Positions 9,187 through 19,272 of a stretch of 64,000 bases of DNA are shown here, piece after piece; the first letter of the stretch is position 1; every line of letters begins with the position of its first letter. The notes under the pieces are model-generated. The model did not search any database. It saw nothing but the letters and a program-made list of their open reading frames with translations, and had not been told where the DNA came from. The translations under genes were made by a program, and so were the position numbers. Source of the DNA: Pseudomonadota bacterium (GTDB lineage Bacteria; Myxococcota_A; UBA796; GCA-2862545); contig SXOB01000003.1 in the NCBI GenBank assembly GCA_005776945.1, forward strand, positions 1 through 64,000. Reading direction: 5' to 3'.

Positions 9187-9453
9187 ATGTCTACGATCCA
9201 AACCTCCGCCCACATCCCTGAAGACCTGAAGGCGAGCCTCGACCGCCAAGCTCGCGCCACAGGTACGACGCGGGCTCACCTGGTGGAGGAGGCGCTGCGC
9301 CACCATCTGCAGGCCCTCGCGGAATTGCCACCAGACGCGATCGTGCCAAAGCGCATCGTGCTCACGCGCGAAAGCGCAGAACGCGTGCGGGATCTCGTCG
9401 AGCGCCCGCCGCGCGCCACTGCCGTGATGAAGCGCCTCTTCGATGACCGTTGA
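9187..9453 (+). CDS. TacA-like ribbon-helix-helix antitoxin
   Basis: An 88-residue protein. Residues ~4-45 are a ribbon-helix-helix DNA-binding domain (IQTSAHIPEDLKASLDRQA, then a TTRAHLVEEAL helix). The C-terminal ~30 residues (IVLTRESAERV..LVERPP) resemble the toxin-neutralising tail of TacA/DUF1778 antitoxins. It overlaps the GNAT toxin start by 11 bp, the usual layout of TacAT-type modules. The antitoxin would repress its own promoter and block the toxin. A GTG at 9178 would add three residues; the ATG at 9187 is preferred. Confidence 0.8.
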   Translation: MSTIQTSAHIPEDLKASLDRQARATGTTRAHLVEEALRHHLQALAELPPDAIVPKRIVLTRESAERVRDLVERPPRATAVMKRLFDDR

Positions 9454-9950
9454 GATCCGCGCGCTTCGCGCAGACGCCGATCGGGAGCGCTTTCACAGAC
9501 GACGCCCTCGACCTCTACTTTCGCCGCTATGCGGGGCAGAACCAGTTCCGTCACCACGTCGGGGTCACCTATGTCGCCGTCGAGGTCGGACGCGTCCTCG
9601 GCTTCGCGACGGTCGCGGCAGCCTCGGTGGATGCGGACGATCTGCCAGGAGCCAGGCGCATGCCGCCGTACCCGATGCCGGTCCTCCGCATCGCCCGGCT
9701 GGCGGTGGCGGAGGTCGACCACGGCCGCGGCCTCGGAAAGGCGCTTCTCCGGTTCTGCGTCGAGATCGCCGAGCGGATGCGCGACGAGGTCGGCTGCGTT
9801 GACGTCGTCGTCGACGCGAAGGCTGGCGCCGTCGAGTTCTATCGGCGCTACGGTTTCGCTGCCGTGGATGAAGAGGTCGGCGGGGTCGCGGGGGTACCGC
9901 GACCCACGCTGCTGTTCCTGCCGCTGGGGTCCGTGCCACGAAAGCGGTGA
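9443..9950 (+). pseudogene. TacT-like GNAT acetyltransferase toxin, apparently frameshifted
   Basis: TacT toxins acetylate aminoacyl-tRNA and stop translation. The start is ATG 9443, reading MTVEIRALRADADR. Family proteins continue with an SxF..G..LD.FF.RYAGQN block, but here that block (SAFTDDALDLYFRRYAGQN) is in another frame, open to 9950. Removing one G from the GGG at 9483-9485 restores a continuous ~168-residue protein. The rest is intact: RIARLAVAEVDHGRGLGKAL is the acetyl-CoA loop, and the conserved YRRYGF follows. Either the toxin is dead or one base was miscalled. Confidence 0.75.
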
Positions 9951-10055
9951 CCGGGCGGGCCGCGTTTGAGCCCGTTCGTGTTCGGCCACTCCGACCCCGG
10001 TCGAACGCGGAGAATGCGGAGTGATGGGGTGGGGACGGGGGGCAGAACTATTCGG

Positions 10056-10247
10056 ATGGGCGTCGAGGTGCGGACGCGGTGGGCGGCTCGGGAGGTTCAG
10101 CCGGCGGAAGTCGTGGATCGGGAGGAGCGGCGGGAGGCGTGGGCGCGGTGGCTGGCGGAGGGGCGGTACCGGTCGCGGCGGGAGCTGGCGAGGGCGGTGG
10201 GGGTGGATGCGAGCGTGGTGACGAGGGTGTTGAAGGGGGGGAGGTAG
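10056..10247 (+). CDS. Small protein with a C-terminal helix-turn-helix
   Basis: A 63-residue basic protein (start ATG 10056; the same frame is open from 9966). The last ~25 residues, SRRELARAVGVDASVVTRVL, read as a helix-turn-helix of the kind found in small regulators of integrated elements. The frame is Gly/Arg-rich because of very high GC here, so the coding call is uncertain. It sits between the toxin-antitoxin locus and the RES-domain gene, which is convergent with it. Confidence 0.45.
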   Translation: MGVEVRTRWAAREVQPAEVVDREERREAWARWLAEGRYRSRRELARAVGVDASVVTRVLKGGR

Positions 10248-10302
10248 GTCGCGCTGAGCCCGCTGGCTCCAGCACAAACGTCCTCGCGACCGCCCTTTCA
10301 GC

Positions 10303-11487
10303 TCACCTCGGCCGCGCGAAGGGCATCCGTTGGTCGTGTCGGGCCAGGCGACGCTCATCCCAGAGGTCGTGCTCGCCAAGATCGTACGCGATGCCCATCA
10401 CGCGAGTGAGCGCCGGCTCCGAAGGCTCTCCGGCCCGGTCTGGATCGAAGAGTACCAAGTTGAACCCACCGTTGAACTGCGACGACGGATACCGGATCCC
10501 GTCGTAGCCAAGACCTTCGATGACTCTGGCGACGCACTGGGTGAAGAGGTAGTGCCTTGCACCGTTGGAGCCGACTGGGAGCGAGAATTCGTGCCCGATC
10601 TCCCGGGCCAGGGTCGTTCGACGGAGCTGGATCAAGCTGGTTTCGACCGTGCCCGACGGCGGTGGTGGCGGTGTAAGGTCCACGATTCGCAGGGCCACAG
10701 GGAGCACGAACGCCGCGGAGGAAACCATATCGCCAATCGCCGGGCGCACCTCGGCAACCGCAGCTTCGCGAGAGTCCGCTAGAAACAGCACTCGCTGGCC
10801 AGCCACGCCCACGCGGTCGCCGCGAGCGAGATGTGGCGGTGGCGCCGCGATCTTTTTACCGGTGTACGGTGCGGTTACCCGCCCGAACACTCCAGTTTCC
10901 GCGTCGTTTTCGCCTCCGGTGCGCGCCCGGTAGAGCTTCGTGCCCGGGGAAACGACGTGCTCGAGGTGCGGAAGGTCATCGACCAGACGGCCGCGGGAGG
11001 GCGCCCCAGCAACGAACGCCAGACGTGTCTCGATGACGTGGTCGAGCGAATGCCCGTATTCGCCAACTGCGCGCCGAAGGTCGCTGAGGTACCATCGGAC
11101 CCCTCCAGGGAACACTGGGACTTCCCTCCGTGTCCACCGGTCGAAATCGACTGGTTCTTCGTGGTGATCGTGACCCGAACCGAGGATCGCCTCCACCAGG
11201 CGGTCTGCCTTTCCGGACTCAGCCACCGCCACCGACAGCACCTCGTCCTCGGTCAAGTAGTCGGAAAGGGGCGACGAACTCTCCCACGCATACTCTACCG
11301 GCTGGAAGAACCCCCAGGCAAAATTGTGGACCGCCTCCGCCACGGCGCCAGCCGGTGCCGAACGGACACGCGATCGCCCGCAATGGGCGCACGTTCCGAT
11401 TCCGGGCGCGAGGTTTTTCCGAACGAGTTGCCGGAGCGACTCGTCCCCGAAGCAGCCCAGGCAGACCCGGTCCAACCCGTGGTTCAT
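10303..11487 (-). CDS. HEPN/RES-type protein: zinc-finger plus RES NAD+ phosphorylase domain
   Basis: A 394-residue protein in three parts. Residues 1-45 carry a CxxC..CxxC zinc finger (CLGC and CAHC). Residues ~50-180 match the HEPN/RES N-terminal domain. Residues ~185-350 are a RES domain, with the LYRARTG arginine, the VLFLADSREAAVAEVRP block with the catalytic Glu, and a late YDGIRYPSSQ motif. RES toxins degrade NAD+ by phosphorolysis or hydrolysis. Unlike standard RES-Xre pairs there is no adjacent Xre/MbcA antitoxin gene. Downstream of the helicase in the same direction (58-bp gap), it is probably a co-transcribed abortive-infection effector; this role is an inference. Confidence 0.75.
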   Translation of the reverse strand: MNHGLDRVCLGCFGDESLRQLVRKNLAPGIGTCAHCGRSRVRSAPAGAVAEAVHNFAWGFFQPVEYAWESSSPLSDYLTEDEVLSVAVAESGKADRLVEAILGSGHDHHEEPVDFDRWTRREVPVFPGGVRWYLSDLRRAVGEYGHSLDHVIETRLAFVAGAPSRGRLVDDLPHLEHVVSPGTKLYRARTGGENDAETGVFGRVTAPYTGKKIAAPPPHLARGDRVGVAGQRVLFLADSREAAVAEVRPAIGDMVSSAAFVLPVALRIVDLTPPPPPSGTVETSLIQLRRTTLAREIGHEFSLPVGSNGARHYLFTQCVARVIEGLGYDGIRYPSSQFNGGFNLVLFDPDRAGEPSEPALTRVMGIAYDLGEHDLWDERRLARHDQRMPFARPR

Positions 11488-11545
11488 CGGTGCCCTCCGG
11501 CACGCCCACCGCAGTCTGTGCCGACGCGTGATGGCGAGCGCGAAG

Positions 11546-14500
11546 TCACCCCGCCACCCGCCCGGCTCGCGCCAGCGAGCCCGGCATCGGATACCGCAGC
11601 GCCCATTCGATGGTGATGGGGCGCTCGCCGTGGTCGCCGTCGGGGTCGACAGGGCCCAGGTAGCGAAACGCCATCGTCACCTGCGGGCGGTCGTCCGCAC
11701 GCTCGCGCACGAAGAGCAGGGCCGTGCACCCTTCGCCCGCGGGTTCGAGAAGGCGCCGGCCGTCTTCCGACGATCGTCGCGTCCGCGCCTTGGACTGCCA
11801 GTGGAATCGCTGCTCGTGCAGCGGGAAGTCTCGGTACTTGAGGTGTTCTTTCGTGGCAGCCGACTTCTCCAGCGTCACCAGGAGGATGTCGTAGGCCTTG
11901 TCGCCAGCGCGCTCCACGCCCGTGTAGTAGTCACGAAATACGCCGGCTTGCGTCCGCTGGTTGAAGGCGACGCTCAGCTCCACGCCGAGGTACCGCTCGT
12001 GAAGTGCCAGCGGGTTGTCGGCGGACAACCCGTCCGCGTCGGCGAGGGTGGCGTTGCGGACCTGAAGCACGGGGATGAGCTCGGCCAGCTCCGCCCGCAC
12101 CGCGGCGTGGTTCGCGAGCAGCATGCGGCAGATATCATCGTCCGCGGCCGCTTCCTTGCCGTACAACACAGCGAAGAGCATCCGGGCGCAACGTCGACCT
12201 GCCTCGTCGCGTGGCCATCCCCCCGTCTGAAGCAGCGCCCACGTGTCGAGCCGCGCCCCGCCGACGTGGAGCAACTTGTGGACGTTGGCAAGCGCCTCCG
12301 CCTCGCCGTCGCCCAACATCGGTGGGACCGCGAGCCCCGCGGACAACCTGAGCGAGCGCCATGACTGACGGTGCCGGTAGATGTCCTCAAGGAGCACCTC
12401 CGTCTCCTCAAGGAAGCCCGCCAGGGAGAGGTGCGTGTGGGCTGGCTCCGCGAGCAGGGCGCGAAGGCCCGCGAGATTATCAGGGATTGACCGACGTAGC
12501 TGGGCGAGGATGTCGGCGCGCGAGCGCTCACCGAAGACCACATGACAACCGGCCGGGAGCCGTCCGAAGCCCTGGTCGACGAACTCGCGCAGCTGCCGGG
12601 GGGTGTGCCCGAGGAGTCCGCGAAGCCGTCGATCGAAGCGGAACTCGGCCCGCTGGCGTCCAGTGAGGTCGAACACCACCAACTCGGCCTTGTCCCGGGC
12701 GCGGCGGAGCCCGCGCCCGAGCTGCTGGAGAAAGACCGTCGCACTCTCGGTCGGTCGGAAGAACAGGAGGGTGTTGACGTTGGGGACGTCGACGCCCTCG
12801 TTGTAAAGGTCGACGACGCACAGCACCTGCAGGCTACCGGCGTTCAGAGCGCCTTGTGCCGCTTCGCGCTCCACCGTCCCCGTCTCTCCGGTGAGCACCT
12901 GCGCCCGCAGCCCCCGAGCCGTGAGACACGCGTGCACCGCCCTGGCGTGGGCGACGTTCACGCAGAACGCCAGCGCGCGCATCCCCTCCGGCCGGGCGAC
13001 GTACTCGTGCACGGCCTTGACCGCACGTTCCACAAACACATCTGCGGCGGTCACCAACTTGCCGGCCAGCGCCTCCGGGGCATACCGACCCGCGACCCAG
13101 GCCACGTCAGCGAGGCTCACCTCGTCCACGTCGATGACGTAGTAGCGGAAGGGTACCAGGGCATCGGGGATCGCGTTCCACACCCGCAGATTTCCGACCC
13201 ACGGCGGCGGAAAATGGAGGGCGTAGGACCAGCCGTCCGTTCGCTCCGGCGTGCCGGTCAAGCCGAGCAGCTCGCGGGGCGCGATCCGACGGAGAAGCGC
13301 GTCCCACGTGCGGGCGGCTGAGTGGTGGGCCTCGTCCACGATGACCATCTCGAACCCGCTGACGTCCTCGTCCCCGAGCGACTCGATCGATGCAAAGACG
13401 TGCCGGCCTACCGCCGGCCGGAGCCCGTCAACCCAAAGTTCCCCGAACGTCGCGGAGCGTAGAGCCGCTCGGAAAGTCTGTCTCGCCTGCACCAGAATCT
13501 CCTTCCGGTGCGCGACGAACAGCAGCGAGTCGAGCTCTGCCGCCTCCCGCAGCGCCCGGTAGTCGAGCGCGGCCATGACGGTCTTCCCGGTCCCGGTGGC
13601 GGCCACGAGCAGGTTGCGGTGACGGCCCAGCGCGCGGGCTCGGGCCAATTCAGCGAGGACCGGGCGTTGGAAGTCCTTGGCCTCCAGGTCGAACCAGGCG
13701 TTCACCGCCTGGGACTCCTCGGGCGCGAGCGCCGCGCGCAGCCGCGACCGGTGGGCGGTAGAGCCGTCGAACCGCTCGAACTGGTAGGGGTCGTTCCAGT
13801 ACTGCTCGAAGGTCTCGACCATCTGGGCCACAACGGCCGTCTGGTCCTGTTCGGTGAGGCGCACGTTCCACTCGAGACCGTCCGTCTGGGCGGCGTGCGA
13901 CAGGTTCGAGGAGCCGACGAACGCGGTCGAGTACCCGCTGTCACGGTAGAACACCCAGGCCTTCGCGTGAAGGCGCGTCATCGAGGCGTCGTATGAAACC
14001 TTTACTTCGCAGCCGGGCAACGCTGCGAGGCGCTCGATGGCCAGGGCGTCGGTGGCCCGCATGTACGTGGTCGTCAGCACTCGCAGGCGGCGGTGGCGCG
14101 TCTCGCTGTGGCGCTCCAGGGCGACGCGCAGCTTCTCCACCCCACTGAGCTTCACGAACGAGCACAGCAGATCGACGCGGTCTGCCGAGTCAAACTCGCT
14201 GCGAAGGTGATCGAGGAGGGACTCGCCCTCCGCGTTCACCAGCAACCGCGAGGTGTGGAGCGACCCGAGGGGGAGCTCCGGCGCGGCGGACGGACGCGCG
14301 ACGATCGACCGAATCCGCTCGGGCAGCAGGCTGACCTCATCGGAGGTGCCGAGGACGTGGTCGGCACCGCTGAGAAGTCGCAGGACTGCCTCTGCGAGCG
14401 CCAGACTCCGCGCCGGGTCGCTCCGGAGCTCACCAAGTGCGAGGCCGATCGCCTCGGTGAGCAGGCCAGTGAGCGGGGAGACGAGGTCCTCTTGCGCGCC

Positions 14501-14620
14501 TACGGCCTTTCGCACGACGTCGTGCCCGCCGGTGAGCGCGCCGAGCAGGGCGGCCGAGTGCCGGGTCACGATCTCGTCGTACACGCCGGGAGTCAGGTGG
14601 GGACGGCGAAAGGAGCCCAT
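11546..14620 (-). CDS. PLD-nuclease / DEAH helicase / DUF3427 defence-type protein
   Basis: A 1024-residue protein. Residues ~120-285 form a phospholipase-D nuclease-like domain with the LHAKAW..SSNLS motif (H218, K220). Residues ~315-690 are a superfamily 2 helicase: Walker A ATGTGKT at 341-347, DEAH in VIVDEAHHS near 430, GLTGTPERTD near 455, and motif VI QQLGRGLRR. The C-terminal ~260 residues match DUF3427. Such single-chain helicase-nucleases are typical of restriction or anti-phage loci. It follows McrC by 76 bp and precedes the RES protein, all on one strand. Confidence 0.8.
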   Translation of the reverse strand: MGSFRRPHLTPGVYDEIVTRHSAALLGALTGGHDVVRKAVGAQEDLVSPLTGLLTEAIGLALGELRSDPARSLALAEAVLRLLSGADHVLGTSDEVSLLPERIRSIVARPSAAPELPLGSLHTSRLLVNAEGESLLDHLRSEFDSADRVDLLCSFVKLSGVEKLRVALERHSETRHRRLRVLTTTYMRATDALAIERLAALPGCEVKVSYDASMTRLHAKAWVFYRDSGYSTAFVGSSNLSHAAQTDGLEWNVRLTEQDQTAVVAQMVETFEQYWNDPYQFERFDGSTAHRSRLRAALAPEESQAVNAWFDLEAKDFQRPVLAELARARALGRHRNLLVAATGTGKTVMAALDYRALREAAELDSLLFVAHRKEILVQARQTFRAALRSATFGELWVDGLRPAVGRHVFASIESLGDEDVSGFEMVIVDEAHHSAARTWDALLRRIAPRELLGLTGTPERTDGWSYALHFPPPWVGNLRVWNAIPDALVPFRYYVIDVDEVSLADVAWVAGRYAPEALAGKLVTAADVFVERAVKAVHEYVARPEGMRALAFCVNVAHARAVHACLTARGLRAQVLTGETGTVEREAAQGALNAGSLQVLCVVDLYNEGVDVPNVNTLLFFRPTESATVFLQQLGRGLRRARDKAELVVFDLTGRQRAEFRFDRRLRGLLGHTPRQLREFVDQGFGRLPAGCHVVFGERSRADILAQLRRSIPDNLAGLRALLAEPAHTHLSLAGFLEETEVLLEDIYRHRQSWRSLRLSAGLAVPPMLGDGEAEALANVHKLLHVGGARLDTWALLQTGGWPRDEAGRRCARMLFAVLYGKEAAADDDICRMLLANHAAVRAELAELIPVLQVRNATLADADGLSADNPLALHERYLGVELSVAFNQRTQAGVFRDYYTGVERAGDKAYDILLVTLEKSAATKEHLKYRDFPLHEQRFHWQSKARTRRSSEDGRRLLEPAGEGCTALLFVRERADDRPQVTMAFRYLGPVDPDGDHGERPITIEWALRYPMPGSLARAGRVAG

Positions 14621-14696
14621 CCCGAGAACTAACCAGGCTGCAGGCGTCGCCGCTCCCCGACCACCAGTGGCGCAGCAGAATCGACCTCAAGCCGGT

Positions 14697-15938
14697 TCAG
14701 TTTGGAGCAGAGACGGGCCCGAGAAAACGCTCCGCCGATGGCGCGCCTACCCGTCCCGCGAGCGTCGCCAACTCCTCGGACCACCACTCACGCCCAGCTT
14801 CCTCCAGCGCGCCGACATCACCGGCCCCGGGCAACGCCACGACGGTGATCTGGCCGACCCCGCCACGTAGCGACCATCTCCGCACGCGCGCGGGGCCTAC
14901 CGCGCCGACTCCGACGAGGTAGCCGTGACGGCACCCCGTGGTCGCCATGTACGCGACGAGCTGGTGCACGTCGTTGCGATCCGGCGTGCCTTCAGCGAGG
15001 TCCTTGTTCTTCGCGTCGATGATCGCGACGCGCCGGCGCTCGTCATCAAGGATCACCGTGTCCATGACCCGGTTGATGCGTTCGTCACCGGCCGTGAGCG
15101 ACCACCCGACGCCCCCCTGCGCCGACCACCCGGCGGGAAGTCCCCGACCGACTAGACCCAGCACCCATCGCTCGTAGAGGCGATCGGCGTCCAGCAAGAA
15201 CCCGCGAACGCGGGCCTGACCGGGCTGTCCCCCCGTCACCCCTAGCCAAATCAGCTCGGAAAGGTCAACGCTCTCGGCGTAGGCCGCGAACAACCCACCA
15301 CGGCGCAAGCTTCGGACCCCGACTGGGCTGGGCGGCGATGGATCATCTACGCCGACGCGGGCCGCGAGGGCGCCGGCTCGCAGTCGTGTCGCCTTCGGGA
15401 GCAGGCCGTCGCGAGCCACCCAGCGGAGCGCCCAAAGCAACATGCGGTGCTCGGGAATGTTCAGTGTTCGTTCGCGGACGCGGCAGATCGGGCTGCCTCC
15501 GTCCGGGCTCGCGGGGCCAAACCAACGGTCCAGCACCAGCTCTCCACGAATCGTGTCGAACCGCCCCTCCCTCTCGGCGTACTCCCGAACCAGGCCGCGG
15601 GAGACCAGCCGCGCGGCGGCGTCACAGAACGCTCGCGCGATCACCGTGAACAGGTCCGCATCGGGGGAGTCGCTGGCGATGTATCCGCGAAGGGCGAAGC
15701 GCCCGTGTGCACCCGCCAACGCGAGGACCGCCGATCGTGAAAGGGCTCCCGCATTCACCTCGACCCGCAATGCACCTGCACTCGCGACTCCGACGAGCGA
15801 GGCGGCCCGGACATGCGCGAGGGCACCATCGAACGCCTCGACCCGCACAAGTTCGGGCAGCATCGCCGCCGCCGCGACATCCTCAGCCGATGCCGGTACG
15901 CGAGCCGTCCCGTGCGCGCGGAGCCGCCAGGTGCTCAC
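14697..15938 (-). CDS. mcrC: McrC-family component of a McrBC-type restriction system
   Basis: A 413-residue protein. McrC subunits carry the nuclease of modification-dependent McrBC systems and need the McrB GTPase to cut. The central block FDTIRGELVLDRWFG..ICRVRERTLNIPEHRML is typical of the family. The nuclease core is visible late: VMDTVIL..VAIIDAKNK (PD-D/ExK fold). The GTG at 15938 was chosen over the upstream in-frame start (16007) because it makes a GTGA overlap with the end of mcrB, the normal coupling. Since mcrB is truncated, this enzyme is probably inactive unless a partner exists elsewhere. Confidence 0.8.
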   Translation of the reverse strand: MSTWRLRAHGTARVPASAEDVAAAAMLPELVRVEAFDGALAHVRAASLVGVASAGALRVEVNAGALSRSAVLALAGAHGRFALRGYIASDSPDADLFTVIARAFCDAAARLVSRGLVREYAEREGRFDTIRGELVLDRWFGPASPDGGSPICRVRERTLNIPEHRMLLWALRWVARDGLLPKATRLRAGALAARVGVDDPSPPSPVGVRSLRRGGLFAAYAESVDLSELIWLGVTGGQPGQARVRGFLLDADRLYERWVLGLVGRGLPAGWSAQGGVGWSLTAGDERINRVMDTVILDDERRRVAIIDAKNKDLAEGTPDRNDVHQLVAYMATTGCRHGYLVGVGAVGPARVRRWSLRGGVGQITVVALPGAGDVGALEEAGREWWSEELATLAGRVGAPSAERFLGPVSAPN

Positions 15939-16297
15939 GTCGCGGCGCCCGGCTCGGCACCAGCCTCCGCGAGGTGCCGGTCGAACTCGGCCTTGATCAC
16001 CTTCCACTCAAACGCGCGCAGTCGGTCCGCGTCGTAGTCGAGGTAGTCCTCGATGCTGGGGTACACCTCCCCGCGCCAAACCTCCTCCAAGCGGTCGACT
16101 CGGGAGATGCCCAGCAGGTAGGCATGGCCGATTTGTAGCCCTCCTCCCGGTAGCGCTTCGCGAAGGCGATCATTGATCAGCGCAAGGATGCTGCCGAGCG
16201 CCGCACCGAAGGCAACGCCCCCGGCCGCGGCGGACGCAAGCACGCTCGGCTCGGGCTTCACCAGAACGAACCGAAACCGGCGACGAAGGGCGAAGTC
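15935..16297 (-). pseudogene. mcrB: McrB AAA+ GTPase, C-terminal remnant
   Basis: About 120 residues without a start codon of their own. They begin with DFALRRRFRFVLVKPEPSVL, the arginine-finger/sensor end of the McrB AAA+ domain, and continue with QIGHAYLL and EEVWRGEVYPSIEDYL, which match McrB C-termini. Walker A, Walker B and the McrB signature are absent. Upstream of about 16297 homology stops sharply and an XRE gene runs the other way. The open frame extends to 16705 only as antisense of that gene. The remnant ends in a TGA that overlaps the mcrC GTG. Confidence 0.75.
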
Positions 16298-16758
16298 GCC
16301 TTCTACCGTGAGCACAACAGCAGCTTCGGCCCCTACCTGCGCGACCTCCGCGACCGCCACGGGCTCTCGCTGCGAGATGCCTCGGACCAGCTCGGCCTGA
16401 CGTTCGCCAAGCTCCAGAAGATGGAGACGGGAGGCCGCTTCCGCATCGACAGCCTCTCGCTCTTCGGCTCCATCGCCGACCTCTACGGACGTCCCCGCAA
16501 CGAGGTGCTGGAAGCCGCGGGGATCAAGGTGCTGGCGCCCGAGCAGGTGTCCAGCGACCTCGACGGCGAAGGCGCATTCGCGCGGCTCGTCCTGAACCCC
16601 GCCCTGCGCCCGATGCGAATGGACGACCGCTGGCTGGAGTCGTTCTCGTCGCTCCAGAAGAAGCAGTGGGTCGAATTCGCCAGGCGCATGGAGGCCTTCT
16701 TCCACGCCGGTGGCTCGATCACATCCATCCTCGAGCCTGCACCCGACGGGAGCGCCGA

Positions 16759-16762
<4 letters not shown>
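16298..16762 (+). pseudogene. XRE-family regulator lacking a start codon
   Basis: About 154 codons. FYREHNSSFGPYLRDLR leads into a helix-turn-helix (LSLRDASDQLGLTFAKLQKME), followed by a C-terminal helical domain. In this frame there is no ATG, GTG or TTG between the stop at 16151 and the HTH; the first ATG (16421) lies after the recognition helix. The 5' end coincides with the break in mcrB, so the start was probably lost in the same rearrangement. A rare ATT start at 16172 cannot be excluded. Its stop overlaps the recombinase start (ATGA), so it was once the first gene of a two-gene unit. Confidence 0.6.
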
Positions 16763-18434
<1,672 letters not shown>

Positions 18435-18438
18435 GGAA

Positions 18439-18511
<73 letters not shown>

Positions 18512-18552
18512 GGCCGCACGCTCCTAACGCGGGTGGCGCGAGCGTCCAAGGG

Positions 18553-19224
18553 TCAGTCGCCGGAGGGCGACGGCTGAGCCGCTTCCAATCTTGCCGTTCG
18601 CTCGAGGCGGGCCTCGATGGGTTCGCCAAGATCCGCCTCCAACGCAGCTCGAAGCTCGGCCGGGTCCGCGAGAAGGGCGTCGAGCGACCAGGTTCGCACC
18701 GTGCCGTCCCACCCGGCGGACACCAGCCAGTGGCCGTCGACGCTGAACCGAACCGCGCCCACACGCCCCCTGTGCCCCTCCAGCAGCGCGAATGGCTCCA
18801 TGTCGCCCATGCGGCGGATGGCGATCGGCGCCGATCGGTACCCGATCGCGTAGAGCCCGGCGGCCTCGTCCGTCGCCAGCTCAATGCCCTCCGTCCCGAC
18901 GCCGATGGACGACCGAACCTGCCCCGATTCGTCCAAATGGGACAAACGGTCGTCGTGCAGCAACAGCAGGCCGCCTGCGACGCGCGCGAGCTTGCCGATG
19001 GCCGGCGCCGTTCCCACCCTTTCGGCTTCACCGGCCAGGGCCAGGCCGCCGCGAAGGGCAATCATCTGCAACCGGCCTTCGCGCAGGCTGATCATCGCGT
19101 GGGCCTCTGACACGCGCGCGTCGGCAAGCGGCATGGCAGCGCTGTCGAGGCGCCCGATGATGTCACCGGGAGCCAATTCGAAGGCTCCGCCGTCAGGGTC
19201 TTGTAGGGTCACACGAGCGAGCAT
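18553..19224 (-). CDS. FHA-domain protein with one WD40 repeat
   Basis: A 223-residue cytoplasmic protein. Residues ~10-65 form an FHA phosphothreonine-binding domain (GDIIGRLDSAAMPLADARVSE, then an AHAMISL strand). A single WD40 repeat follows near 140-190 (LEGHRGRVGAVRFSVDGHWL..WDGTVRTWSL). FHA proteins bind Thr-phosphorylated partners; a single WD repeat cannot close a propeller, so it must assemble with another protein or be a relic. The ATG at 19224 is preferred over 19245 because AGGGA precedes it. It follows the decarboxylase gene by 48 bp in the same direction. Confidence 0.65.
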   Translation of the reverse strand: MLARVTLQDPDGGAFELAPGDIIGRLDSAAMPLADARVSEAHAMISLREGRLQMIALRGGLALAGEAERVGTAPAIGKLARVAGGLLLLHDDRLSHLDESGQVRSSIGVGTEGIELATDEAAGLYAIGYRSAPIAIRRMGDMEPFALLEGHRGRVGAVRFSVDGHWLVSAGWDGTVRTWSLDALLADPAELRAALEADLGEPIEARLERTARLEAAQPSPSGD

Positions 19225-19272
19225 GGGCGTCCCTATGGTCGGCATGTCGGGGCCGTACCTTTCTCTTTTCTG

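Noticed and set aside
16298-16705. Minus-strand frame extending McrB upstream to 16705
   Set aside because: Residues before DFALRRRF have no McrB features and are the antisense shadow of the XRE coding sequence.
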